A stretch of DNA of 64,000 nt from NCBI GenBank assembly GCA_907165135.1, contig OU015567.1, positions 7,011,001-7,075,000 of the forward strand. Reading direction: 5' to 3'. Shown piece by piece: positions 1-10,209 of the stretch (position 1 is its first letter; every line of letters begins with the position of its first letter). The translations under genes were made by a program, and so were the position numbers. The DNA comes from Oikopleura dioica (Eukaryota > Chordata > Appendicularia > Copelata > Oikopleuridae). The notes under the pieces are model-generated. The model searched no databases. It was not told where the DNA came from and worked only from the letters and a program-made list of their open reading frames with translations.

Positions 1-775
1 TATTTTCAAATAGACAATTGACGACGTTTGCAAAGAACAGCGAAGCGTGTAGCCTTGTTGCTGTGCGAATTGAAGAAGATATTCCACTTCAAATTACCGT
101 CGATTTCGATTCTTACCAGGTGAGTTTTATTTCAAAGTGAAATCGAATGAACTCTCGCCAACCTAGGTCATTGCGCAATTCAAACTCCGTCCTGAACCAA
201 TGAATACTGGATTTCGAGTTGTTGACCCGAATAACATGGAGGATGATCATTTAATGTTGATCCAGCACTTCGAAGATGAAACGGCCTTTCGCATGCATTC
301 ACCTTATGCAAAAGAAAACAGGGATAGTAGCGGCGACAACGATAGTCAAAGTGCATCGGAAAATAGCGACGTCCCGATGGACGAAAACAACACGGAGAAT
401 GCAACTACGGCGAGTTGCGAAGAGCCCAAAGACTCTTCAAAAGAAGATCCTCAGGAAAAAGTGGAAACGAATGAACAGTCAGATGAGCAAAGAATCGAGA
501 CGGCGAAAGGACAGCATCATGATGAGCCACAGTCGGAGAAAGCAGATGTTGTCGACGAGCAAGAAAACAAAGCCGAGTGTCAGCACACTCCAATGAAAAT
601 CGATCACAAGAGCGATGTTCCGTCGTGCGAGAAAAAAGCGAGCAACGAAGACAACGTCAGCGTTGTTTCAATGGCGGACACAAACGATAGCGATCCCGAC
701 ACATTTGACAGTCCTCTAAACTCTGACTTCGAGTTTGAATCGCCAAACCGCTCCCCCTCTACTTCAGCAGACTAA
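1..775 (+). CDS. 3' end of an unidentified gene; possible sliding-clamp-like segment followed by a long acidic tail
   Basis: Two exons are visible. The first runs from the window edge (or from an acceptor-like AG at 12-13) to 119; a 47-bp GT-AG intron follows (120-166), and the last exon ends at the TAA at 773-775. The spliced protein has a short beta-rich stretch around EEDIPLQITVDFDSYQ and IAQFKLRPEP, then about 190 residues very rich in Asp, Glu, Ser and Asn with no recognisable domain. The beta-rich part loosely recalls the last strands of PCNA/RAD9/RAD1-type clamps, where a similar charged tail would fit RAD9. That is only a resemblance in pattern, and I would not assign a function from it. 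The upstream part of the gene lies outside the window. Coding status is well supported by the open frame and the splice sites. Confidence 0.6.
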
Positions 776-1239
776 ACTCTACAGCGTGAATTCATAAATA
801 AACGGACATCATTTATTCTCGCCTGCTTACCTGCCTAGTAATCAAATCCGTCTTGTCGAATGCGAATTCTCTATTTTAATTGCTTCAAACCGCCGAAACA
901 CTAACTGTTAACAAATGTGAGCTTGATGCATACCATTTGCCCTGTTTTTTGCCAGTTTAAACTCAAATCGTTCCCAATTCGTAAGCACGCTCCGCGTGCG
1001 CAGTATTTTATGATAGAAACCTACTTCAGTCCTTTTTGCCTTACTTAAGTGATCCAATTGACCCGCCTTAGCTTCATTGTTCGATGCTCGTACATAGTAA
1101 ACTCGCATAGCCAACTATCTCAAGCTTTAAATGTAGATGGCGTCTTTACGCTAACTGCGCTTTTTAAAATAGCGCCGCCGCTAAAAAGTTTTTTTCTTCA
1201 ATGCGCTTGGATCAGGATTTTAAATTATGAGCATTCAGA

Positions 1240-2557
1240 ATGAAAAGATTGGGAAATGATGCCAGCAGAGCGATTAATGTGACCGCAGCACCAGACACAC
1301 AAGGAAAGATACAATAATTCATAAGTTGATTAAAAAGACCTTATCTCGTAGTATTTGGTTGAACGAAACGTCAATAAATTATTCATCACTTGCAGACCAT
1401 ATCCAAGAAGTCGACACTGAAAGCTTTGCCTTAGCTGAACCAACAGCTTACGACAATCAAGACGAAAGGATGCAAAAAGAAGGTTCAGAAGATGATGAAC
1501 TCGATCCAGACGAGGAAGAATATCTGGCAGCGATTGCGAACTCCACTGACACACTCGATGCTGAGTTGGAGAGGCGCTTTATCGAAGCTGAGGAAGGGTT
1601 TAAATTCCAGATGCGCGTTTTTCGCAAAATCTTAGTTTACTTGAATATATTTTATTGATACCTACCTTAGAGCCTCTTGAATAGCTAGAAACCTGCGCAC
1701 AATAGATTATAAACCAATTTGAGTTCGAAGCAGAGTGCGCAGAATTCGAAGCTATGACGATTAATGAGCGTTATTCGGACGAGGAAATTGATGGACACTT
1801 CGAAGGAAGGAATAAAATTTAATAGAAAAAAAATAAAAGAAAGAAGGTAAAATTTTAATCCGACTGTCAGACGAAAGCAACAGTCCGTCTCCTCAAGCCA
1901 AGACTCTGGGACGACAGCGTTCGTTCGCACCGCTCTGCAATCAACGCGTTCGTCGCAATGCCATCCAACTCCACGATATTTAGGGTCGCAAATGTCATTT
2001 ACCTTTCACAAACGCCACAGAAAGATAAACAGAATTCATAAAATGCCATCCGGTAAATAGGAAATCCAGTTCAAGCTGAGTCTGAGGTGACCCTTAAAAA
2101 GTGAACAGGCTGTATTAGACCATTATGGATCTATCGACGCCTGGGAGCAGCATTGGGATGAAGAAACAGCTCAAGGGGAAAGCGACAATGAGTATCAGAC
2201 GAGGAAAGGTTGATACATGTCCATAGCTGGCAATAAATACATGATAAAACCTTTAAAAGCGATGCTGATGAAATTGAACCAGTAATGGAAAATATTTTCA
2301 TCAATAGTGAGCCGGCTCCAATTGAGATGAGAGAACACGGTCGAGTATACACCGAAGAAGAAGTCAGTGGCTTGGTAGTGGCCTACGATGATGGTCAGGC
2401 GCCAGAAGAGTTTCACTGCAACATCTGCATGAGCGAAAACATCGAAAACGTCGTCGGTCTACATTCGTGTAAACACTGTTTTCATCGCTCATGTATCCTG
2501 GACTGGTTTCGACGAAACCCGTCATGTCCAATCTGCCGTGCGAGCCAAATTGATTGA
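1240..2557 (+). CDS. RING-H2 finger protein (RING-H2 gene 1), probable E3 ubiquitin ligase
   Basis: The last exon encodes a complete C-terminal RING-H2 domain: HCNICM, then CKHCFH, C, and PSCPIC, giving Cys-x2-Cys ... Cys-x-His-x2-His-x2-Cys ... Cys-x2-Cys. Such domains recruit E2 enzymes and transfer ubiquitin; no transmembrane segment is visible. The N-terminal part is acidic and low in complexity (DELDPDEEEYLAAIAN). The gene is split into several small exons, roughly 1240-1303, 1396-1614, about 1734-1820, about 1886-1980, about 2118-2203 and 2260-2557; the middle boundaries are uncertain. I chose the ATG at 1240 because an AG acceptor (CATTCAG) lies just before it, as in the neighbours. 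At least two introns are GA-AG rather than GT-AG. A second RING-H2 gene with a similar plan lies at 5975-7113. Confidence 0.7.
1304..1395 (+). other. Candidate GA-AG intron in RING-H2 gene 1
   Basis: The exon ends ...CAAG and the intron would begin GAAAG and end CACTTGCAG. Splicing here joins ...DTQ to DHIQEVD in frame and removes an in-frame TAA at 1315-1317. No GT donor gives as good a join. Confidence 0.55.
2204..2259 (+). other. Candidate GA-AG intron in RING-H2 gene 1
   Basis: The 56-bp segment begins GAAAGG and ends TTTAAAAG. Removing it joins EYQT to SDADEIEP in the RING exon frame (phase 2). It contains in-frame stops if retained. There is no pyrimidine tract at the 3' end. Confidence 0.6.
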
Positions 2558-2810
2558 AAGCAGGCAAACAGACGATTGGAAAAAATACGTCGAAAACCAT
2601 CGAAAGCGGGTCTTTCTTTTTTATATTTTCAAATTTTTCATATTTTTGCATCTCTGCATATAAACACATTTTGTACCTCAAGAGCAGCCATTCTATTCCT
2701 TAAAAGTTCACAAACTCAACAGATACTCGATTATAATACACCCTTTTAACATTAACACGTGAATCAACCCTTATCACAGAATTTAAGCGAACCACGATTT
2801 TCAGATTTTG

Positions 2811-3439
2811 ATGGATCCCCTTGTTGTTGTGCAATCAGTCGTCCTTGAGTCAATTGGAACAGGAGAAGCCAATAAACATTTTAGAAAAGGAAAACAAAAA
2901 CATATTAACTTTATGTTTTATATAATTATATTCGGCCATTTAAAAGACGTTGTATGCAAATTGCAGCAAACCGTCACATACGTAGAAAGAAACCTGTATT
3001 TCTTAAATATTGCGCTCAGCCGGGAGGAGGATGAAGCTCCGGAAGAGCGTGGAGTTCAAATGGTGGTTGAAATGATACTCAGTCAACGTAAAGCGCGAAC
3101 ATCAGTCATTTTATAAAATATTACTAGAATCAACTCGAACAAGACTACGCAAGATAAAAAGGGAATTCAAGGTCGCCGGACGAAAGATCGAGCAATACCT
3201 GGCATCCCAGCACGGAAAAGATTGGAGGTACGAACTTTATTTCAAATCGTTCAGAAACGAAAATTAGCGAGCGAGTGAATCAACTTCAGCAGGATAATTC
3301 GAGCCCATACGAATCGACCTTATTCCTCGCGAACTGCGCAGAATCAGAATTGATGGCAATGGGAGAAGAGAATCTTCAAATACGGGACGACATCATCGCA
3401 TTGAACAACGATTCAATTCCAAGGACCTATCGCTATTAA
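2811..3439 (+). CDS. Novel tandem gene family, copy 1 (unknown function)
   Basis: I do not recognise the protein. It is a divergent paralogue of the genes at 7576, 8141 and 8714: it shares the opening Met-acidic/hydrophobic helix (MDPLVVVQSVVLESIG), a second exon with the KIKREFKVAGRKIEQYL motif ending at a conserved Trp (GKDW), and a third exon starting with ERV right after that Trp. Exons are about 2811-2889, 2947-3055, about 3127-3226 and about 3267-3439. The prediction is all helical, soluble, with no signal peptide. An AG acceptor (TTTTCAG) lies 8 bp before the ATG, as expected for trans-splicing. It sits between RING-H2 gene 1 and PRIM2 and is separated from the other three copies. The intron at 2890-2946 is GA-AG. 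Confidence 0.6.
2890..2946 (+). other. Candidate GA-AG intron in novel-family copy 1
   Basis: The 57-bp segment begins GAAAAC and ends TTTAAAAG. It is very A/T-rich and interrupts the alignment of copy 1 with its three paralogues; its length is a multiple of three, so retention would not break the frame. Removal gives NKHFRK-DVVCKLQ. Confidence 0.5.
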
Positions 3440-3551
3440 ATTCCATCTGTCATGCGATTACTGTACACAATCGCTCGCTCCGCTCGCACAATAAAAACTG
3501 AAAATGTGTAAACTATCTGGCACGCAGAAACAGTAAAGATTTGGTTTAAGA

Positions 3552-5898
3552 ATGGCGCAACAGCTTGTTCGCGAACACGACGGAATCGGAATCCAGCAGC
3601 TCCCACCTGAAATTATGGAGTCTCCGGAAATAAGATTTCCAGTGAGAGTTTACGACTGGCTGCCACAATACGAAAACATAGATCTGGAGAAACTCAAGAA
3701 AATGACCGCGATGCGCAAACGGGCGCTTCAAATCGTTGAAGGTACATCATTATTAATCAATGCATTCTGAACATAGTTAAGTGGCACACAAAGAATGCGT
3801 CCACAGCGCTCTCATCAGAAGACGTCTAGATAACTGCTTCTTGAGAGACACAGAAGTAGAGTTGATTGGGCTCGACAAGCAGATTCCAACAAAAGAAGAT
3901 CGAGAAAACGACATAATTTCCCACTGGACACTCAGATTGGCGTATTGCAGGCATCCTTTCCTCAGAGACTGGTTCGTCAACAACGAGATCAAGCTTTTTA
4001 AGTACAGATTTCACGCCTTATCGGATAGCTGCAGAGGACAATTTATCCAGGTAATTTTCCAAATTCAAATCTGATAACATATATAATATTTTTTGTTTTC
4101 TAGGAAACAATGAAAGGAATAAAAGAAGTGCCGGATGAGATGAAAACCAACGAGTTTATTCAAACGCTTCAAGAGTGCAATAACATCCGTCCAAATAGAT
4201 ACGTAAGGACTGGTTTCGCGATCGTTAGGTTTAAAAATTCGGTTAAAAATTTCAAAGTGACGGTCATTTGCGCGGATTTTACTTTGCGCGGAAAAATACG
4301 TAACCCTAGCTAACCCTAATCCTGATTCTCACCAGGTTGAGACCTTAAAAACTTGATTTCGGCCAAAATGCGATATCGACATATCAATCGATAGCTCTTG
4401 AGCTCCTGATTCTAATGGTGATGGTCATTTTGAGTTTCGACTCAAAAATGAGGGGAAAATGGCGTTTAGGTAGAAAATGATCATCAATTCATGATCAGAC
4501 CTTGTAACACTGAGTTTGAATTTCACAGTGACGATCATTTGCGCGGATTTAACTTTGCGCGGAAAAATACGTAACCCTAGCTAACCCTAATCCAGATTCT
4601 CACCAGGTTGAGACCTCGAAAACTTGATTTCGGCCAAAATGCGATATCAACATATCAATCGATAGCTCTTGAGCTCCTGATTCTAATGGTGATGGTCATT
4701 TTGGTTTTCGACTAAAAAAATGGGGAAAAAATGGCGTTTAGATAGAAAATAATCATTTATTCATGATCAGACCTTGAAATACGATAACGGCAAAAATTAT
4801 TGATATTGCGAACCTGAAAAAGAGAAAACTGGTATCAGGCTCCTTGGGAAGAAGTTGAAAGCATTGTTGAAAGTCGGAATCTTCACATTTCGAAAGGAAT
4901 CGGTAAGAACTAAGCGTCTTAGCTTCTCATTTAAGAAATTTTATTTAAACCTATATAAAAACGCTCATTAAGCATTTTTTTTCGAGTCAAGCATCCATGA
5001 AGCCGTGGTGGTAAAATTCCAGAAAGAATGTAACAGATGGCTCGATGGACTTGCTCTCAAATACGATTTACTGATGATTAACGAAGGCGATAGACTAGGT
5101 AAAGAAAAAAGGCTCCAAAATAATAAGACTTTCGAAAGCAAAGATACTGCCGTCGTTCGCTGTCAGCTCGTCGGAGGATTACAAATCACAACAATTGCGA
5201 ACGCTCACCTTGGAGAACTTTACTAGACTTCGACATTCGTCGTTTCCGCCCTGCAAAAAAATGCTGCTTGATAAGCTCTCGGCAGATAAAAAGCTAAAAC
5301 ACAAGGTTATTGCTTATTTCAAGAGAATGCACATACTTATTTTCAGGGAAGACAGCAACTGTGGGCATTCATACGAGAAGCCGGGATGTCGCTACAGGAA
5401 GCACTTGAATTTACCTTCGATTCAATGACCGCTTATACAGATCCGAAGGCCGAATTTGACTATCAAGTCAAATATGCATACGGAAAAGTTGGACAGCAGA
5501 AAATCACCGCGGCGGCAACATGCGGCCAAAAGATAAATACCATTAAGACGATCGGAGAGCATCATCACTGTCCATTTAACAACTTGGCAGACACGTCGCA
5601 CTTCTTGCCAAATTGGGGAATACGAAGAGAAGAAATGCCCGACATTGAATCGCTAGTAAGCAGAGGTGAATCAAAGGAAGGGGAATTTATTAACCGTATT
5701 AGAGAAAATAAGAAAAAGACGTTAGTCAGTCAGAGCAAAAATACCCTATGACAGAATGCTTGCAGGCTTTTCATGAAACTGACTCATGAGAACATAGAAG
5801 GAGCGATGAAACATATTGGCTACAAAACGCCAAATCAGTACCTCGAGCAGAGTTTGGCGTGGAATAACGAAAAGACAAACAAAAATAAAAATGCCTGA
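3552..5898 (+). CDS. PRIM2: DNA primase large subunit (p58)
   Basis: PRIM2 is the regulatory subunit of primase in the DNA polymerase alpha complex and helps start RNA primers at replication forks. The order of conserved blocks matches the family: RFPVRVYDWLP near the N-terminus, SHWTLRLAYC, APWEEVESIV, SSFPPC, GMSLQEALEF, YAYGK, HHCPFNN and CRLFMKLTHEN. All four Cys that hold the 4Fe-4S cluster are present, coded at about 5252, 5521, 5569 and 5761. Exons include 3552-3741, 3782-4050, 4104-4202, 4839-4902 and about 4987-5898 with several 35-50 bp introns. Two internal joins (near 4902 and 5170-5215) do not resolve cleanly by eye. The intron at 4203-4838 is unusually long because it holds a 271-bp duplication. 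An AG acceptor lies immediately upstream of the ATG. The stop is at 5896-5898. Confidence 0.9.
4242..4790 (+). repeat. 271-bp direct tandem duplication inside a PRIM2 intron
   Basis: Two nearly identical copies start around 4250 and 4521 (GTGACGGTCATTTGCGCGGA versus GTGACGATCATTTGCGCGGA), each containing AACCCTAGCTAACCCTAATC and CATATCAATCGATAGCTCTT. Differences are few, so the duplication is recent. The unit contains short telomere-like AACCCTA runs. Confidence 0.85.
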
Positions 5899-5974
5899 CT
5901 TTCTGCGCAAAAAAACTTTCTTATGAACTGCACAGTAGAATCTCGAAAAGTTGAGTTCAAGAGTTTAGTTTAGA

Positions 5975-7113
5975 ATGGCCTCTTCCAATACAATGGAAAC
6001 GGAGAATGACCGCGAAGCGCAACATCGGAGGGTAAATGCGTCTATTAGAAAATGATAAATGAGTAATTTAGGATGAGTCAGTCGAAAGGATGGATACATC
6101 GAATGTACCATCAGGCGAGGAACAGCCAGCGACATTATGGGACCTCGTTCCAGAAGAAGAAACTGGCTACCAAATGCGACGGTCGACAAGCGTGCAGAGA
6201 CGCGCCGAACCCGTTTTTTTCCGAGCTATGAGAGGTCGATTAGCTAGAAACCGACGCGGCAGTCGACGCAATGGCGTTGGCAACGCGAGAACTGAGCAAC
6301 CGAATCGACAAGAATCAGGAAAATGGATCTTAAACTCAAACTTTTTATTGAATTAATTTATATCTGACTACATAAGAGCACGTGAATAAATGAAACACCG
6401 ATCCGAGAACAGCGAATTCTTCAGGACCAAGTCACGCCCAAATAAATAGAGCTCAAGGAGTGAACAATATTAGCCACCGACCAGCTGAAAATTCTCAAGC
6501 TAGAAACCAACCCGAGAATTCTGTAACAGGAAAGGCATATTCACAATTACTATATTCGAAAATAGTGAGAACTTAAAATGTCGATATAAATTGCAGTCCG
6601 AGGACGAAGAGCTGGATGGTGGACCAGAGACGACGACGCCAACTGGGATCGTGATCTTCAAAGCCGACCGCAAATGTACGAGTTAATATCTAGGGTCATA
6701 AAGAAAGAAAACGTGCTTGCGTTAGACAAGTTGATATTCAATTTTTACAAGCCAACGCACGAAAATATATATATTCACACTTCGACTAACAGAGTACAGT
6801 TTTGACCCGCAAAAGCCGCGAAACAGTACATTTCTTCCATCAAAATGAGGAACAGTGGCTGAGACGACACGAAAGTCGCCGCGCACGCGAGCGAGCTGCT
6901 GCACGGCCCAGGCGATACAACCCTAGACTGCAACAGATTCACTTTACAGCCGACGAGTTGGCGAGTGATGAAATCTGCACAGTCTGCTTGAGCCCACGCG
7001 AGGCGATCATGACTCGAATACCGGGCTGCGGGCATGTCTTTCACGAGAGATGTGTCCGACCGTGGATCGAAGCGCGCGGGCAATGTCCAAACTGCCGAGG
7101 AATGGCCGCCTAG
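5975..7113 (+). CDS. RING-H2 finger protein (RING-H2 gene 2), probable E3 ubiquitin ligase
   Basis: The C-terminal exon (about 6798-7113) encodes a complete RING-H2 domain: ICTVCL, CGHVFHERC, WIEARGQCPNC, with all eight metal ligands in the right order. The N-terminal part is basic and disordered (RNRRGSRRNGVG). The likely start is the ATG at 5975, two bases after an AG acceptor (GTTTAG). Visible exons are 5975-6031, about 6073-6318, about 6452-6529, about 6597-6689 and about 6798-7113. The second and third introns look like GA-AG introns. It resembles RING-H2 gene 1 in general plan (short start exon, charged middle, terminal RING), but the RING sequences are not close, so any duplication is old. 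Substrate and partners cannot be inferred. Confidence 0.7.
6319..6451 (+). other. Candidate GA-AG intron in RING-H2 gene 2
   Basis: The intron begins GAAAATGG after ...AATCAG and ends ATAGAG. Removing it joins RQES to AQGVNNIS in frame; reading through meets TAA at 6353. The 3' end is less certain than the 5' end. Confidence 0.45.
6530..6596 (+). other. Candidate GA-AG intron in RING-H2 gene 2
   Basis: The 67-bp segment begins GAAAGG after ...GTAACAG and ends AAATTGCAG. Removal joins ENSVT-V to RGRRAGWW in frame. The acceptor is ordinary; only the donor is unusual. Confidence 0.55.
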
Positions 7114-7575
7114 ACAAAAAGATTGTCTTTTTATTTTTTATTTTCTATATCACCAGCTGCTTTAGCAATTTTCTACTGCCATTTAAGTGACAATCAATCA
7201 AATATTGCCTTTCATTCTAGACCATTTGCTATTTCTCATTTTCAAAATCTGGCACGCTCCGCGTGCAAAATAAACAGAGACAAACACTCATAAAGATTAA
7301 ACTTTATCATTCTGAGACTGATCGTGATCTTAGTTAGCCAGATACATAGCAGTCCTTATCTGATCATCAAACTATTTTGAGATCCTCAATTTTTTTCGTA
7401 GAAAATGTCTGGCTAACTAAGCGCCTTTTTCAACTGCAACGTAAGGATAAAAGTGTCACTGCCATAACTCCTGTAGGGTTCACACTGTTAAATAAAACAA
7501 TTAAAAAAACTGCAAACGAACGCAGATCGATAAAAGATATTTTAAAGAGTTAACGAACAGAATTTAATTATTAGA

Positions 7576-8065
7576 ATGTTAAAAAAGGGATTTATGATTG
7601 CTAGAGACGTCATCATGGCAACAACCGATGAGGACATTGCATATAGGCTCCTCACTGCTTACGACAGTATTAGGAAGTTAAAAATTCGATTAGCCAAAGA
7701 GAATGCCAGCCAAGAAGTGCCGACTGAATCAAGAGAACTCGAAAGAGTCGGTAAATGATATCAAAATAAGAAAATGAGATTAAATTTTGTTCCTTTAGAT
7801 TATATAGAACAAAAAATCAAGTCTCTTGACAGGGATTTTGACCGACTTGGACGAATGATTGAAGAATACATGAGCTCTGACGAGCTCGAAGGCTGGAGGT
7901 ACAGAAAGCAAAATCACTTTTAAAGTAATCAATTTTAGTGACAGAACCGACGCAGTCTGTTACGACAGAGGATCGCCACTTGACGAGCTCTACGGGTTGG
8001 ATCAAGAACTTGACAATCATAACGACGAGCTTGGAGAAATGAAACGAAGATTTGGGCTGGAGTAG
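7576..8065 (+). CDS. Novel tandem gene family, copy 2 (unknown function)
   Basis: Unknown protein of about 135 residues in three exons: 7576-7750, 7799-7898 and 7939-8065. The first exon encodes FMIARDVIMATTDEDIAYRL followed by a Tyr-Asp (TAYDSI) motif shared with copies 3 and 4. The second exon encodes DRDFDRLGRMIEEYM and ends at a conserved Trp (EGW). The third starts with DR after the splice and ends in a helical tail. The AG acceptor ATTATTAG stands two bases before the ATG. The copy is followed 75 bp later by copy 3 on the same strand. Predicted helical and cytosolic; no catalytic motif is visible. The intron positions and phases match the paralogues, which supports real genes rather than chance ORFs. 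Confidence 0.65.
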
Positions 8066-8140
8066 ACCCCCGCGAAGGACTTATAAATGATATTTCTAAA
8101 ATAAACCATCACAGGAGTTGTTTAAAAAAAATGGTTCAGA

Positions 8141-8642
8141 ATGCTTGAGTTCGAAATCATGTTGGCCAGAGATGTCCTTTTAACAGTTGGCAATCATGAC
8201 ATTGTTCTTCAGCTGCTTGATGTCTACGACAAGATACAAGCAGTTCGAACATTGATTCGTCGATTGGGTGGACGATCGCTACTAGACGGAAATTACGAAA
8301 ACTATTTCGAGTATACAAACGAGGAGACCAGCATGGGTAAAATAAGCACAAGGGAAAATGACCCATAAATTATTTAGATCAGTTTATGGTCGACCACAAG
8401 AGTTACCAAAGGGTCGTCAAAAGCATCGGATCAAGGCTGACGAGACTCGTAGGCCTCGAGGCAAGCATCAGGTCAAAAAAACAGTTTTCTCAAAATAACA
8501 ACGGTTAAGGGACGCAATGGAGACGGACGAAGCGCAGACAGAAATTGAGCGACTTTTCACTGTCCGGGAGAATCTGACCGGCTTGGCAGATCGGATTGAA
8601 AGAAAGCGGGAAGAATTAATAAATATGACGGAGCGACAGTAA
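8141..8642 (+). CDS. Novel tandem gene family, copy 3 (unknown function)
   Basis: Unknown. Exons are 8141-8335, about 8379-8472 and about 8511-8642. The first exon encodes FEIMLARDVLLTVGNHDIVL and LLDVYDKI, clearly related to copies 2 and 4. The second exon keeps the helical motif (SYQRVVKSIGSRL) but has lost the terminal Trp. The third encodes a charged helix rich in Glu and Arg (RKREELINMTERQ). The start ATG is two bases after an AG acceptor (GGTTCAG), the arrangement expected of a downstream cistron receiving a spliced leader. No known domain. Confidence 0.65.
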
Positions 8643-8713
8643 TCTTTCTGTTAATTAGCCTTGATTCATTGGGAACACTTGGAAACCTATAAAGCACAAT
8701 TAAATATTTTAGT

Positions 8714-9244
8714 ATGATAAATGAAGATTTTTTGATGGCTCGTGCAACAGTGAAAGCAATTAAAAGGAAAGACATTGCGATATGGACAATCCGTGCTTAT
8801 GACACGATGGATGGTACCTCAAGAATGCTGAAACGAGTGATGGAACAAACAGTGAATGCCAACAATGCGCGCGAACTAAGCCGATTGCGACGAGAAACAG
8901 GTAAAAAAAAAAAGAAAAACGTAAAAGCCATAGTAAATAAAAATAAGAACGCGATCACCAAGACATAGTGAAGATCCAAAATGACTTCAAGATTACTGGA
9001 AGAGCGTTCAGCTCCTACCTAGCAGGCATGGGACACCGTGGGATGGAGATGTGGTAACTGATTAAAGAACACAGTTCAGAATATTAACGTTAACTTCAGG
9101 GAACGAGTAAGAAGAGCGCGACGTGACAGATATGGCCCGATTGCGCGAATTTTGGAAGTTCACCGACAACTTGTCGCCCTCACTAGGCGAGTGAAATGGC
9201 GAAAAAGATACGTCAAGCACTTCCTTACCACCGAATTAGAATAA
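8714..9244 (+). CDS. Novel tandem gene family, copy 4 (unknown function)
   Basis: Unknown. Exons are 8714-8901, about 8970-9054 and about 9101-9244. The first exon encodes FLMARATVKAIKRKDIAIWT and IRAYDTM; the second encodes IQNDFKITGRAFSSYLAGM and ends at the conserved Trp (MEMW); the third starts ERVRRARRD, matching ERV in copy 1 at the same point. The C-terminal third is strongly basic, unlike copy 2, so surface charge differs within the family. AATATTTTAG supplies a splice acceptor one base before the ATG. This is the last member of the cluster; the next gene is on the opposite strand. Confidence 0.65.
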
Positions 9245-9595
9245 GGTAAATATCAAACAAAGAAAAAACTCAAAATAGCTTTAAGGATGATCTCCCACGA
9301 ACAGAGAAACAACTGCCTATGTGTTTAAGATCTAGAGTGAACTAAATAAACATTAAAAATCTATCTCAAGTTTCATATTTTCCTAGATAAATATGATCTT
9401 TTTATACACGGTTTGCAAAGAATACACGACATGCAAGAGATGCAGGAATAGGTAAAAAAGATGACCTAATCGCATAAGATCAGCTCGACTTACAGAAGCC
9501 ACTCATTATACGCAGGTGATTACCGGATGCAGAGTACACAAGCACGCTTCGCGTGCGCTATAATCAGGATCAACAAAACAAACTCACTTATTCAA

Positions 9596-9880
9596 TTATT
9601 GTAAATTATAATGATGCGCAATATCTTTCCAGTATGTTTTACGGTCGATAGGGTAGAGGTTTGCTTTTCGGGCAAATGTTTCTGAGTAAGACTTTCGAAT
9701 CTCCGCGAGTCGTTTTGCGGTAAATTCTTCGATGAATTCTTCTTCTTCAAATGACTCAGGTGAGAGCCAGTAAGGGCAATTCTCAAGGATGTAGAGTTCC
9801 TTCCCCGAAACGTCGTATTTCATGCCTTTTTTGGTAAATTTAAGACGAAGGAAATTGGTAATCTTTTTGGTAAGTTTCAT
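9596..9880 (-). CDS. Small unknown ORF, 94 residues, single exon
   Basis: Reads MKLTKKITNFLRLKFTKKGM at its start, then an acidic Pro-Ser segment (WLSPESFEEEEFIEEF) and a basic tail. No signal peptide, membrane segment or domain is recognised. The composition looks coding rather than random, and it stands alone between the end of the + strand cluster and the first - strand gene. It could also be an exon of a larger transcript. Confidence 0.4.
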   Translation of the reverse strand: MKLTKKITNFLRLKFTKKGMKYDVSGKELYILENCPYWLSPESFEEEEFIEEFTAKRLAEIRKSYSETFARKANLYPIDRKTYWKDIAHHYNLQ

Positions 9881-10209
9881 GTTTGATGGTAGTTATGCGT
9901 GAAATCGGCTGTTTTATACTATTCACAGATGTGACTACAGCCGCGCGCCAGCCATCAATGCGCGGACGTAGTTAATGCAGCTGTCAAGTTCTGCGAAAAT
10001 GAGAAGTAATTACTTTTTCATTCAAGGGAAGGTATCAAATATCTATGACATCAATTTACTTCTGAAACCAATATCACATAAAACTACATTTCTCAACCGT
10101 CTACGCTGTCGTTCCGATTCTTTTTCTTAATAAAACACAAGTGATTTTAGAAACAAAATAATTTATTTTTTTTTTATAAAGAAAACCGACAAGAAAGTCA
10201 GAACAGTTT

